Position numbers and translations under genes: made by a program. 64,000 bases of DNA from assembly GCF_002844575.1 (NCBI RefSeq), contig NZ_PIQO01000015.1:1-64000 (forward strand), in the 5' to 3' direction. The notes below the pieces were generated by a model. The model made no database searches. It was not told where the DNA came from and saw nothing but the letters and a program-made list of their open reading frames with translations. Positions 45,801 through 53,679 of the stretch are shown here, piece after piece; the stretch's first letter is position 1; each line of letters opens with the position of its first letter. Source of the stretch: Heyndrickxia camelliae (GTDB lineage: Bacteria; Bacillota; Bacilli; Bacillales; Bacillaceae_C).

Positions 45801-46221
45801 CGGCGAAATGGATTATGTCGGTATGTTTGCTGTTACGGCCGGTAAAAACATTCGTGAATTTGCATCTGCGTTGAAAAGGCAAGGTGATTACTTACAAAGT
45901 CATGCATTGCAAGCATTGGCACTAGAGCTGGCGGAAGGATTTGCTGAAAGAGTTCACCAGCTTCTGCGCGACCAATGGGGATTTCCAGATGCACCAGATT
46001 TTACGATGCAGCAGCGTTTTGCGGCAAAATACCAAGGGCAGCGCTTTTCGTTCGGGTACCCAGCATGCCCAAATTTAGAGGACCAAGCAAAATTATTCCG
46101 ATTATTACAGCCAGAGAAGATTGGCTTGCAATTAACAGAAGGATTTATGATGGAACCAGAGGCATCGGTGACAGCTATTGTATTTGCTCATCCGGAGGCA
46201 AGGTATTTTAACGTTTTGTAG
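42781..46221 (+). CDS. metH: Cobalamin-dependent methionine synthase
   Basis: The 1146-residue protein has all four MetH modules in order: homocysteine barrel (about 1-320; ILDGAMGTMIQ, NCATGPEF and zinc Cys pair in GGCCGTTPEH), pterin barrel (about 340-620; GERTNVIGS, GAHIIDICLADPDREE), cobalamin-binding cap and Rossmann domain (about 630-870; His-on motif DVHDIGKN, His near 725) and the C-terminal SAM-binding activation domain (about 900-1140; KYQGQRFSFGYPACPNLED). It methylates homocysteine with 5-methyl-THF through methylcobalamin. The ATG at 42781 is preferred, inside the end of yitJ, with AAAGGAG upstream. Confidence 0.97.
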   Translation: MARTLFEQQLERKILILDGAMGTMIQGKQLEAEDFGGEEYEGCNEYLSLTSPRVITDIHRAYLQAGADIIETNTFGATNIVLDEYGLGHLAEEINLQAAQLAKQAADEFSTEEWPRFVAGSMGPTTKTLSVTGGATFDQLKHAYLEQTKGLLRGGVDVLLLETSQDLLNVKAAYLGICAAFEDVGVKVPLMISGTIEPMGTTLAGQSIEAFYISVEHMNPVAVGLNCATGPEFMSDHIRALASLATTAVSCYPNAGLPDEEGHYHESPEMLSAKIRGFAEKGWLNIAGGCCGTTPEHIKALKEALKDVAPRIPNKAHPHAVSGIEPFIYEDQSVRPLFVGERTNVIGSRKFKGLIAEGKYEEASEIARSQVKNGAHIIDICLADPDREEIEDMEQFIQQVVKKVKVPLMIDSTDEAVIEKAFTYCQGKNIINSINLENGEERFEKVTPLLHQFGGAVVVGTIDEVGMGVTAERKLEIALRSHDLLVRKYGVQPSDIIFDPLVFPAGTGDEQYFRAAKETVDGIRLIKERLPECQTILGVSNVSFGLPPAGREVLNSVFLYHCTKAGLDYAIVNTEKLERFASIPVEEVQMAERLLFETSDEALAVFTEFYRGKQKEKKVAAQTLSLAERLANYVVEGTKEGLLDDLKQALAEYPSPLAIINGPLMDGMSEVGRLFNDNQLIVAEVLQSAEVMKTSVSFLEPFMEKSVESSSKGKVLLATVKGDVHDIGKNLVDIILSNNGFKVVDLGIKVAPADLIAAVRREKPDVVGLSGLLVKSAQQMVLTAQDLREAGIDLPILVGGAALSRKFTINKIVPEYNGLVVYAKDAMDGLSLANRVLDTGEREALWEEQRERQVKQAEIQQKLIRQERKLAVGSPISKDVPVFVPTDLKEHILRNYSVAHIEPYVNMQMLLGHHLGLKGRVARLLAEQDEKAIKLKEQVDELLMRAKSDRLIEPSAIYRFFPAQSDGNDVIIYDPENPGKEIERFIFPRQEQAPYLCLADYLKSMDSGEMDYVGMFAVTAGKNIREFASALKRQGDYLQSHALQALALELAEGFAERVHQLLRDQWGFPDAPDFTMQQRFAAKYQGQRFSFGYPACPNLEDQAKLFRLLQPEKIGLQLTEGFMMEPEASVTAIVFAHPEARYFNVL

Positions 46222-46229
46222 ATGTTGGT

Positions 46230-46262
46230 TTGCCCCTTTTTTTAAAAAAAAGGGGTTATTTA
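46230..46262 (+). terminator. Terminator of the methionine operon
   Basis: CCCCTTTTTT and AAAAAAGGGG make a stem next to the metH stop, followed by TTATTT. The T-run is short, but the position supports termination. Confidence 0.75.
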
Positions 46263-46267
46263 CGTTT

Positions 46268-46370
46268 GGCTGAATTGTTGCTATTTTTGGCTGAATTATG
46301 ATATAAATTGGCCGAATTATTATCGAAAACGGCTGAATTATGTCTAAAAGTAGCTGAATTATTTTTTTAT
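46268..46370 (+). repeat. Five direct repeats with an exact 21-bp period
   Basis: The core GGCTGAATTAT, with small changes (GGCTGAATTGT, GGCCGAATTAT, AGCTGAATTAT), starts at 46268, 46289, 46310, 46331 and 46352. Every step is exactly 21 bases, or two helical turns, while the ten bases between cores differ. The array fills most of the gap between the metH terminator and the NERD gene. It is too short and too regular for a CRISPR array, and it looks more like a stack of protein-binding sites or a degenerate tandem repeat. Confidence 0.85.
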
Positions 46371-46431
46371 ATGCAGGATTTTTACATCTGAGAAGAGAAA
46401 TTACCTATAAAAACCAAAAGGGAGTGATATT

Positions 46432-47406
46432 TTGATTGTAAAAGCAAAGAAAATAGAAGCCGAGATATCAGCTTTGCAGGCATTATTAAGAAGGTTGCAC
46501 AAAAGTCATCAAAAACGAACACAAATGGAGAAGGATTTGTCAAAAAGGCTGGCAGGATTTAAAGGTGAGCAATCAATGGAGTATTATTTATCGTTTCTCC
46601 CCAAAGATTATTACCTCATTTTTCATCATCTTAGACTGCAAGGTGATCAACATCATTTTCAAATGGATATTTTCATTCTTTCCCCAGCATTTTTTCTCAT
46701 TCTTGAAATAAAACATATTTCTGGAAAAGTCATCTTTGATAAAGATTCTAGTCAATTAATCAGAGAGAACAATGAAGAAGTAGAGATTTACTCCGATCCA
46801 GTACTACAAGTTAACCACCAGAGGTTCCAACTAATTAAGTGGCTCGAACAAAGAAAGTTTCAACCAATTCCGATTGAAACATTAGTGGTCATGACAAACC
46901 CTTCATCCTTTATTCAATTCACACCCAATAGCTCTAGCTATAAACATACAGTTATTCGAAGCGCTAATTTCATAGCTAAAATGAATGCTTTAAGTCAAAA
47001 ACATAAAGAAGAAAAATTAACTAAAAAAGAACTCCGTAAACTCTCCAAGCTATTAATAAGACACCATATTCCTAAACATATTAATGTTCTTCACCAATAT
47101 AATATAGTAAAATCTGAAATTTCAACGGGAGTTCATTGTCCTGAATGCTTCTTTATACCGCTAGATAGAAAAGGAAGGAAGTGGTACTGTCCGAAATGCA
47201 AGATGTTCTCGAAAATTGCTTATATTGCGAGCTTAAAGGACTACTGTCTTTTGTTTCAACCTACCATTACTAATCTGGAGGCAAGAACATTCCTACAAAT
47301 TACATCTGAGTCGACTACTCGTAAGCTTTTAATGGAAATGAACCTTCCGCATTCAGGCACAACAAAAGGACGAGTATATCATCTTTATTTTGATGATTGG
47401 GATTGA
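46432..47406 (+). CDS. NERD-domain protein with a C-terminal zinc ribbon
   Basis: The 324-residue protein contains a nuclease-related (NERD) domain at about residues 40-150: FKGEQSMEYYLSFLP, FQMDIFILSPAFFLILEIKH, that is G-E, then D and E-x-K of the PD-(D/E)xK nuclease fold. A four-Cys zinc motif follows near residues 236-260 (CPECFF and WYCPKCKMF). Such proteins are common in Bacillus and are thought to handle DNA, but their role is unknown. The start is TTG, with GGGAGTGAT six bases upstream. The 21-bp repeats lie directly in front of it. Confidence 0.9.
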   Translation: MIVKAKKIEAEISALQALLRRLHKSHQKRTQMEKDLSKRLAGFKGEQSMEYYLSFLPKDYYLIFHHLRLQGDQHHFQMDIFILSPAFFLILEIKHISGKVIFDKDSSQLIRENNEEVEIYSDPVLQVNHQRFQLIKWLEQRKFQPIPIETLVVMTNPSSFIQFTPNSSSYKHTVIRSANFIAKMNALSQKHKEEKLTKKELRKLSKLLIRHHIPKHINVLHQYNIVKSEISTGVHCPECFFIPLDRKGRKWYCPKCKMFSKIAYIASLKDYCLLFQPTITNLEARTFLQITSESTTRKLLMEMNLPHSGTTKGRVYHLYFDDWD

Positions 47407-47467
47407 TTAAATTTCCCCTTGACCCTCAAGGAGCTTTAAGGTGTAACTTATGATAAAAGGGGATGTG

Positions 47468-48131
47468 ATGGAATGGATGTCAATCGATGCTTTCTCCAAA
47501 AGGAGCTTGCGATGTTATGAATCATCTGAAAAGGGATGAGATAAACGATTATCGCTATTAATCTCAGAATGATATAGAAACCGTTAGATTCAGACTAGCT
47601 TGTATTCGGATCAAGGATATTCAGCAATATCTACTGGAAACAGAATCATGATGGCTAACAACGTTGAAGAAGTAAATTCTAAATACCGGTATTCGTTATC
47701 TAGAAACAGCTTTTTCAAGGAACAAATATATTCTATAGAAAAAGAAGCTGCAAAAAATTATTTGGTTTAGGGAGGAATCGGCCATTGGGAGATTTGGAAG
47801 CTCTTCTCTGAAGAGAAAAGAAGAATTAGAGGAGCAAATGGTATTAATAAAAATCGGCTATTGAAAGTATTTAACAAGAAAGTTCAAAGCATTAGTAGGA
47901 TTCGGTGTGCCGGAAAATATAGTTCTCAAAATGGATTTGATAGAGCATATGCCTTCATGCCTATGATTGCAATGCCATTCACATTCGAAATTTCTCAGAT
48001 AAAGAAGGGCTATCATTTCGCATTTAGAATATAATTTTGTTCCAATTCGTTCTATATTAGAAGGGTAGCTGCTACAAAATGTTGATATATTATTACCTGT
48101 CATTCAGTTAAAAGAGGAGGGAAGTAGATGA
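47468..48131 (+). pseudogene. Decayed MerR/GyrI-like regulator gene overlapping the C45 hydrolase gene
   Basis: A MerR-type start (MSIDAFSKRSLRCYE) is followed in changing frames by IKDIQQYLLETES, GSSSLKRKEELEEQM, LTRKFKALVGFGVPENIV, FEISQIKKGYHFAF and DILLPVIQLKEEG. Together these match the helix-turn-helix and the GyrI-like effector domain of multidrug-type MerR regulators, broken by several stops and frameshifts. The last frame ends in TGA at 48129-48131, overlapping the ATG of the C45 hydrolase gene, so the intact ancestor was translationally coupled to it. No intact gene covers 47407-48127. Confidence 0.72.
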
Positions 48132-49135
48132 GTCAAATACAGGAATTAGTCGTAAACGTATTAGATTTAAGGGGAAGCTTTTATCAAATTGGTTTAAAAC
48201 AGGGTCAAGAAATATTGAATATTACGCCGCAAATAATGCTAGACAAAGATACCATTAATACAGCTGAATACCTTTTGAAAAAATTTTCGCCGCATCTATT
48301 GGAGGAACTGGAAGGCTTAGCGGAGGGAACAGGTTTGCCGCTTACTACAGTTATAAGTACATTTAGCGGTTACGATGTGCCTTTTCCTAACATGGGTTGT
48401 TCTACCTTAGTGAAGGATTCGTATTATGTACGCAATTATGATTTTAGTCCGGATTTATATGATGCAAGACTTGTGTTTGTACAGCCTGCTACGGGGTTTG
48501 CGAGTGTAGGATTTAGTCAGCAAATAATTGGCAGGTTGGATGGTATGAATGAAAAAGGGCTTGTTATTGGTCTGCATTTTGTAAATCAAGAGCATAAGCA
48601 ACCGGGGTTTCTTGCAACCACAATCGTTAGAATGGTTTTAGACCAATGTAAAACTACCTCAGAAGCCATTGACCTTTTGCGGAAGATTCCTCACGGATAT
48701 TGCTATAATTATTCACTTACCGATATACATGGACACAGCGTCATTATGGAAGCTTCTCCACAGCATCAGGAGGTGAGTCCATCTTCAGCTATTGCTTGTA
48801 CTAACCATTTTGAAACGAACACCTTGCAATGTAAAAATCAAGAATATATTCAAAAGTCAATCGAACGAAAGAGATATTTACAAACATTAATAAAGGAGGA
48901 TCTCTTACCCGAAGAAGTATTTTATCGTTTTAATCATCATCATTCCCCTTTATTCTTCCAAGATTATAAAGATTATTTTGGCACCCTTCACACAGTTCTT
49001 TATTCCCCACTGGATCTATCAGTCATGGTTAGTATTGGAGGCAAAAGTAATCCGTTGACTTTTTCCTTTAAGGAATGGCTTAACGGTACTCTAAATCTGC
49101 CTAGTAAAATAACCGGAATTCTTACCCACAATTAA
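48128..49135 (+). CDS. C45-family Ntn hydrolase (acyl-CoA:6-APA acyltransferase-like)
   Basis: The 335-residue protein has the C45/linear-amide hydrolase layout. The presumed nucleophile is Cys in FPNMGCSTLVKD near residue 91, then YVRNYDFSPD, GRLDGMNEKGLVIGLHFVN and ACTNHFET follow. In this family self-cleavage before the Cys exposes it as an N-terminal nucleophile. Relatives hydrolyse penicillin-type side chains, N-acyl amides or conjugated bile salts. GAGGAGG before the ATG supports the start. A decayed regulator gene overlaps its start. The substrate is unknown. Confidence 0.88.
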   Translation: MSQIQELVVNVLDLRGSFYQIGLKQGQEILNITPQIMLDKDTINTAEYLLKKFSPHLLEELEGLAEGTGLPLTTVISTFSGYDVPFPNMGCSTLVKDSYYVRNYDFSPDLYDARLVFVQPATGFASVGFSQQIIGRLDGMNEKGLVIGLHFVNQEHKQPGFLATTIVRMVLDQCKTTSEAIDLLRKIPHGYCYNYSLTDIHGHSVIMEASPQHQEVSPSSAIACTNHFETNTLQCKNQEYIQKSIERKRYLQTLIKEDLLPEEVFYRFNHHHSPLFFQDYKDYFGTLHTVLYSPLDLSVMVSIGGKSNPLTFSFKEWLNGTLNLPSKITGILTHN

Positions 49136-49202
49136 TTTTCTATATTCATCCATATTTCTGTATGGTAAACTAGTTTCAATTTATATATGGGAGGGCATGA
49201 AC

Positions 49203-49727
49203 ATGGAAAGTGAAGTAAGACTGGTTAGGCCAACTACTAGGTTAAGAAAAGAGTATCTATCTTTCTATCAGGAGTGGTTAGATAGCGGTGAAGATATGGT
49301 GCCTTGGGTGATTAGCAAAGACCCGAGTGATTTCGAAGCGATGGTCCGATCCTTATTAGATGCTGAAAAAGGTGAAAATATTCCAGAAAATTGGGTGCCG
49401 GACTCTACTTACTGGCTTGTTCATGAAGATAGTAGAGTAATAGGTGCAGTAAATATTCGCCATAGCTTAACAGAAAAGCTGTTGAATACAGGTGGTCATA
49501 TTGGCTATGGGATTCGTTCATCGGAAAGAAGGAAAGGATATGCAACGAAACTGCTCGCCTTATCATTGGAAAAAGCAAAGGAACTGGGAATTTCCAAAGT
49601 TCTTGTAACATGTGATGAAAGTAATATTGGATCCGCGAAGACCATTATAAACAATGGCGGTGTAGAAGATGATAGATTTGTAGAAGAAGACGGGAATGTG
49701 GTTAGACGGTTTTGGATTGGAAACTAA
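49203..49727 (+). CDS. GNAT-family N-acetyltransferase
   Basis: The 174-residue protein ends in the GNAT pattern (HIGYGIRSSERRKGYATKLL, then VTCDESNIGSAKTIINNGG) and resembles the predicted acetyltransferases whose N-terminal half has EYLSFYQEWLDSGE. The ATG at 49203 is chosen because GGGAGGG lies eight bases before it; another ATG two codons earlier is too close. The acceptor is unknown. Confidence 0.88.
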   Translation: MESEVRLVRPTTRLRKEYLSFYQEWLDSGEDMVPWVISKDPSDFEAMVRSLLDAEKGENIPENWVPDSTYWLVHEDSRVIGAVNIRHSLTEKLLNTGGHIGYGIRSSERRKGYATKLLALSLEKAKELGISKVLVTCDESNIGSAKTIINNGGVEDDRFVEEDGNVVRRFWIGN

Positions 49728-49756
49728 AAGGCTCAGGTTCCAAGTACCTGAGCTTC
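49727..49756. terminator. Terminator between converging genes
   Basis: GCTCAGGT and ACCTGAGC form an 8-bp stem between the GNAT gene and the minus-strand gene that ends at 49755. There are only short A and T tails, so it may be a weak terminator for both. Confidence 0.6.
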
Positions 49757-50396
49757 AGCCTACAATTTTAAACTGTCCTCCATTGCTTTTATCGAGTATC
49801 TTCACGTTCAAAGATTGATTAAATTTCTTTGATAGCCCTTGGATAAGTCCATGGTTGAAAGCAGAAGAATAATTCGGAGTATGGCAAAATAAGACGGCTT
49901 CATTTTTAATGTCCATAAAAGGTAAATATTCGCCGATATAGTCGGGGCTTTTATGATTTAGGTGAAAAATAAAGTCTAGATGCTTTAAAGCTTCATGAAC
50001 GCTTTGAATTTCTTTTGGAAAAACAGCATGTATAGGGGTAGATTCCCCAATAAATTCTTCTATTTCCGGGCCATAGTATTCTACCATTGCGTGTAACAGA
50101 GTATGGGCAAAGTCAAAGTTAATCCATTGAGCTTTTTTTAATACTTGTTTATTTAATTCAAATGGGAGATTAAGCTTTTCATCTGATATTAGCTGAAAAA
50201 TATTAAGTAAGACATTAACATGAATTTTTGCCTGATTTGTTTGCATGTTATGAAGTGTACCGTTTATTTTAGCATGATAATTCATAAACCGCTCTAATTC
50301 CTGACTAATGGTAAGGGTTTCTTCCGCAGATAATCCTACAAGTCCGATGGTTTCATAAAGCTGGTTGCGTTTAAATTCAATGATATTTTTAATCAT
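49755..50396 (-). CDS. Spo0E-like N-terminus fused to an unknown domain
   Basis: The first 45 residues (IIEFKRNQLYETIGLVGLSA, then TISQELERFMNYH) fit the Spo0E aspartyl-phosphatase pattern, two helices ending in S-Q-E-L-D, except that the Asp is Glu here. Spo0E proteins are normally 50-90 residues and remove phosphate from Spo0A, delaying sporulation. This protein is 213 residues. The remaining 165 (WINFDFAHTLLHAMVEYYGP, then YSSAFNHGLIQGLSKKFNQS) form a separate domain; its end faintly resembles ligand-binding V4R/H-NOX domains, but I am unsure. A ribosome site GAAGGAAG lies before the ATG. It may tie a sensed ligand to sporulation control, or the Spo0E likeness may be coincidental. Confidence 0.6.
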   Translation of the reverse strand: MIKNIIEFKRNQLYETIGLVGLSAEETLTISQELERFMNYHAKINGTLHNMQTNQAKIHVNVLLNIFQLISDEKLNLPFELNKQVLKKAQWINFDFAHTLLHAMVEYYGPEIEEFIGESTPIHAVFPKEIQSVHEALKHLDFIFHLNHKSPDYIGEYLPFMDIKNEAVLFCHTPNYSSAFNHGLIQGLSKKFNQSLNVKILDKSNGGQFKIVG

Positions 50397-50473
50397 CCGT
50401 ATCTTCCTTCTGTTCTTGCATCATCTTTCCCTATTATACAGTAAAATAAATTTTTTGAACATTTGATTTGGGA

Positions 50474-51352
50474 CTAGAAACGGAACTGCCCTAAGAACTC
50501 GAGGAATTTCATTTCTTTTGGATGCTCGTATTTTAATACAGCATAGGTTTTTGAAACTGGCATGTTGATAAAATGGCATGGTGCCTCCAGTAGTCTCCCT
50601 TCTAATAACTCCCTGCGGACCGTAGAGGACGGCAAAAATGAGATGCCTAAACCTTCAATAATAAAACGTTTTGTTACATTAACTTGAGAAACAGCCATGG
50701 TTCGTAATTCAGGCACAACTGCACGAACGGAACGAAGTAACTGATCCCAATATTCGGGATGGTTGTGTGTTATTAGGTAATTTTTTTGAAGTAGCTCCTC
50801 TGCATCCAATGGCGGAGCAGTCTCACTGTCTTTTCCATCATGAGGGACTATTAAAACAACAGGATCATCGTACAAAGGACGGCATATCAAATCTGAATTC
50901 TTCGTATGCTGATTTGACAGCCCTAAATCAACGTCACCGTTTAAAACGGCGTCTGCAATAAATTCAGAATCTGCCACTTGCACATTAATTTCAATTTCTG
51001 GGTGTAAGGTCATATAGCGTTTTAAAACAAATGGCATAATCGTCTCTGCTATCAGAGGGGAAATGGATAATGTAAGCTTTTGATTAAATCCTTGCCGAAA
51101 TCGATTTAAATCGGACATTCCAGATTCATAAACTCCTAGAAGCCTTTGCGCATATGGTAGGAATCTCCTTCCATCCTCTGTTAAGATAACTTTTCTGCCA
51201 TCACGCTGAAACAATGCACTCCCGATTTCTTCTTCTAGCAGCTTTATTTGAACCGTGACAGTTGGCTGTGATATAAAGAGCTCTTCAGCTGTTTTTCGAA
51301 AGTTCTCATACTTGGCTGCAGCAATAAATGTGCGAATCCATTTTAGATCCAT
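50474..51352 (-). CDS. citR: LysR-type regulator, CitR-like
   Basis: The 292-residue protein has a LysR helix-turn-helix (MDLKWIRTFIAAAKYENFRK, LFISQPTVTVQIKLLEEEIG) and a ligand-binding domain. It is divergent from citA, as CitR is in B. subtilis, where it represses citA and binds the shared spacer. TAGGAG eight bases before the ATG supports the start. The symbol follows from gene context and layout. Confidence 0.85.
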   Translation of the reverse strand: MDLKWIRTFIAAAKYENFRKTAEELFISQPTVTVQIKLLEEEIGSALFQRDGRKVILTEDGRRFLPYAQRLLGVYESGMSDLNRFRQGFNQKLTLSISPLIAETIMPFVLKRYMTLHPEIEINVQVADSEFIADAVLNGDVDLGLSNQHTKNSDLICRPLYDDPVVLIVPHDGKDSETAPPLDAEELLQKNYLITHNHPEYWDQLLRSVRAVVPELRTMAVSQVNVTKRFIIEGLGISFLPSSTVRRELLEGRLLEAPCHFINMPVSKTYAVLKYEHPKEMKFLEFLGQFRF

Positions 51353-51383
51353 GCTTTCAGCTCCTAATTATAATTATTAATTG

Positions 51384-51418
51384 AATTGATAAAAATAATT
51401 TAATTTTTTTTATCAATT
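51384..51418. promoter_or_regulatory. Inverted repeat in the citR-citA spacer
   Basis: AATTGATAAAA (51384-51394) and TTTTATCAATT (51408-51418) are perfect 11-base inverted repeats with a 13-base spacer, in the 110 bases between the divergent genes. A pair of half-sites like this is the expected LysR-type operator; overlapping promoters are likely. Confidence 0.65.
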
Positions 51419-51462
51419 ATACCACGTAAAATAAATGTATAAATACGAAGGTGGGAATGAAA

Positions 51463-52563
51463 ATGATTCAACATGGATTAAAAGGGGTTATTGCTGCTGA
51501 GACAGCGATTAGTTATATTAATGGGGAAAAGGGACATTTAGTATACAGAGGTTATGAGGCGAGGGAAATTGCCATCCATTACAATTTCGTAGAGGCAGCC
51601 TATTTACTATGGCATGGAAAATTGCCATCATCCGAAGAAGCGAACCAATTAGATCAACAGTTGAAAAAGAATAGAGAACTGCCTCCTTATATAGAAACCA
51701 TTATTCAACACCTTCCGAACAATATGGAACTAATGGGAGTCTTGAGAACAGCGATTTCTGCAATGGGGGATGAAAGCTACAACTGGAAACCGACCATTGA
51801 ACAAGCAATCAAGCTGACGGCTATTATGCCGACAATTATTGCTTATTGGAAACGTAAAAAGAATGGGTTAGAGCCAATTAAACCAAATTCGGAATATGGT
51901 CATGTTGAGAATTACTTGTATATGCTGACAGGAGAAAGACCATCAGAGGTACATGTAAAAGCATTGGAAACCTATATGATATTAACATTAGAGCACGGTA
52001 TGAATGCATCCACTTTTTCTGCAAGGGTTACAGCTTCTACTGAATCCGATATGGCCTCTGCAATAACATCGGCAATTGGAACCATGAAAGGGCCGCTACA
52101 TGGCGGGGCTCCATCAGACGTAACTAAAATGTTGAATGAAATTGGCAAAAAGGAAAATGCAGAAAACTGGTTGCGCAACAAATTGGAACATGGTGATCGT
52201 ATCATGGGATTTGGTCATCGAGTATATAAAACAAAGGACCCGAGAGCAATAGCTCTAAGGGAAAAGGCATTAGAAGTCGGAAAAAATGATCCTTGGCTTG
52301 CGTTAGCATTACATGTCGAGGAAACTGCTATTCGTTTATTAGAGGAATATAAACCAGGCAGGAAACTTTATACGAATGTAGAATTTTTTGCTGCCGCTGT
52401 TATGCGTTCTATTGCTATGGATGACGAGCTTTTTACACCAACCTTTACAGCAAGTAGGGTGGTTGGCTGGACTGCACATATATTAGAACAGGCAGAACAT
52501 AATGTCTTATTCAGACCAGAATCGCAATACATTGGAAAACTTCCTGAAATGCAAGAGATTTAA
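51463..52563 (+). CDS. citA: Citrate synthase, CitA-type
   Basis: The 366-residue protein equals B. subtilis CitA in length and carries citrate synthase motifs ([20 protein letters not shown], the His in [30 protein letters not shown] with His and Arg, and the Asp in [15 protein letters not shown] region). It condenses oxaloacetate and acetyl-CoA to citrate; B. subtilis CitA is the minor isozyme beside CitZ. The ATG at 51463 is chosen with AAGGTGG eight bases upstream. Confidence 0.93.
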   Translation: MIQHGLKGVIAAETAISYINGEKGHLVYRGYEAREIAIHYNFVEAAYLLWHGKLPSSEEANQLDQQLKKNRELPPYIETIIQHLPNNMELMGVLRTAISAMGDESYNWKPTIEQAIKLTAIMPTIIAYWKRKKNGLEPIKPNSEYGHVENYLYMLTGERPSEVHVKALETYMILTLEHGMNASTFSARVTASTESDMASAITSAIGTMKGPLHGGAPSDVTKMLNEIGKKENAENWLRNKLEHGDRIMGFGHRVYKTKDPRAIALREKALEVGKNDPWLALALHVEETAIRLLEEYKPGRKLYTNVEFFAAAVMRSIAMDDELFTPTFTASRVVGWTAHILEQAEHNVLFRPESQYIGKLPEMQEI

Positions 52564-52567
52564 ACCT

Positions 52568-52602
52568 CAAGAAAAAGATTGCTGTCAGCAGTCTTTTTTT
52601 GA
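52568..52602 (+). terminator. Terminator of citA
   Basis: AAGATTGCTG and CAGCAGTCTT pair (one mismatch) and are followed by seven T residues. Confidence 0.9.
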
Positions 52603-52926
52603 TTACGCTCTGTTAAAAATATTGTTTATATATGAAAAAATTGATGAAAAGCAAGTTATTATAAGGCTTGACCCGTATTCAAAATCAGTAACTTTCATTC
52701 TCGGATAAAAGGTGTGCCACAAAATATTTCGACATTTACCCTTGGTTTTGGTTCCTAGATAGTCGCAGTAATGAAAGCACAAAGTAACATATTACTGAGC
52801 TTATGCTAAGATGGTGTGTATTGGAAATGACTGACACCTATGCACGTTTACTACTATCAAAACGTGTAGTTCTTATTCAGCCAATGGAATAATGGAATAT
52901 TCTTTCTAAAACAGAGGGGAGATACT
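52603..52926 (+). other. Intergenic region, nothing recognised
   Basis: I see no gene. The open frame crossing the end of citA lacks a ribosome site. An AGAGGGGAGA ribosome site at the right end belongs to the next gene. Confidence 0.6.
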
Positions 52927-53460
52927 ATGGGGAATAAACGAAAATTAGTACTATTTATTTCAACAAGTTTAGACGGGTATATAGCTACAAAAGATGAATC
53001 TCTTGATTGGCTTTTTAAAGTAGACGGTGAAGGAGACAACGGTTATTCTGAATTTTATGAAACGGTAGACACGATTTTATTTGGTAAAAGGACCTATGAT
53101 TGGGTAATGAAACAAGGTATAAAAGAACTCCCATATAAACACAAAGAGTGTTATGTATTTACAAGTTCTCCTCTTGATGATAAGGAGGATGTAAAATTTG
53201 TTAATGAAGATGCGATTAGTTTCACCAATAAACTTATAAATCAAGAAGGGAGAAACATTTGGGTTGTTGGCGGGAGAGAATTGTTACATTCTTTTATAAA
53301 AGTTAAATTGGTTGATGAATTCATCATTAAGGTTGCTCCAATTTTACTTGGATCAGGAATTCCTCTGTTTAAAGAGGGAGGTTACCAATTAAACCTCTCA
53401 TTGAAAGGTGTAAGGAACTTCAATCAATTTGTTGAACTACACTATGTAGTTAAAAAGTAA
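52927..53460 (+). CDS. Dihydrofolate reductase-like (RibD C-terminal) protein
   Basis: The 177-residue protein has the RibD C-terminal/DHFR-like layout: RKLVLFISTSLDGYIATKDE, the NADPH-loop TILFGKRTYDWV, NIWVVGGRELLHSFIKV and APILLGSGIPLF. Relatives in Bacillus (YwjB, YyaP type) are uncharacterised and may reduce a pterin-like or other small compound. GAGGGGAGA before the ATG supports the start. It stands alone. Confidence 0.9.
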   Translation: MGNKRKLVLFISTSLDGYIATKDESLDWLFKVDGEGDNGYSEFYETVDTILFGKRTYDWVMKQGIKELPYKHKECYVFTSSPLDDKEDVKFVNEDAISFTNKLINQEGRNIWVVGGRELLHSFIKVKLVDEFIIKVAPILLGSGIPLFKEGGYQLNLSLKGVRNFNQFVELHYVVKK

Positions 53461-53679
53461 AGGCACACAAGAACGAGGGAAACCTAAAAAATGGTATCCC
53501 CTAATCGTAATTATCAGCATTAAAATTTAGCAGTTGACTAAAATATGACTGCCATTTTGCAGCTTCTTTAATAGTATCTATTCGACTCCAAGAATGTCGA
53601 AAGTTGCGATATTCTTTTTGTAACTTTTTAACGCATCAATGCGTCTTAAAGAGTGACTGGAAAAAAAGGGGATTGGGAG

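Noticed and set aside
46268-46370. CRISPR array
   Set aside because: The repeat cores are only 11 bases with ten-base spacers, and no cas genes are near.
52502-52708. A 68-codon frame over the end of citA
   Set aside because: It overlaps citA and the citA terminator and lacks a ribosome site.
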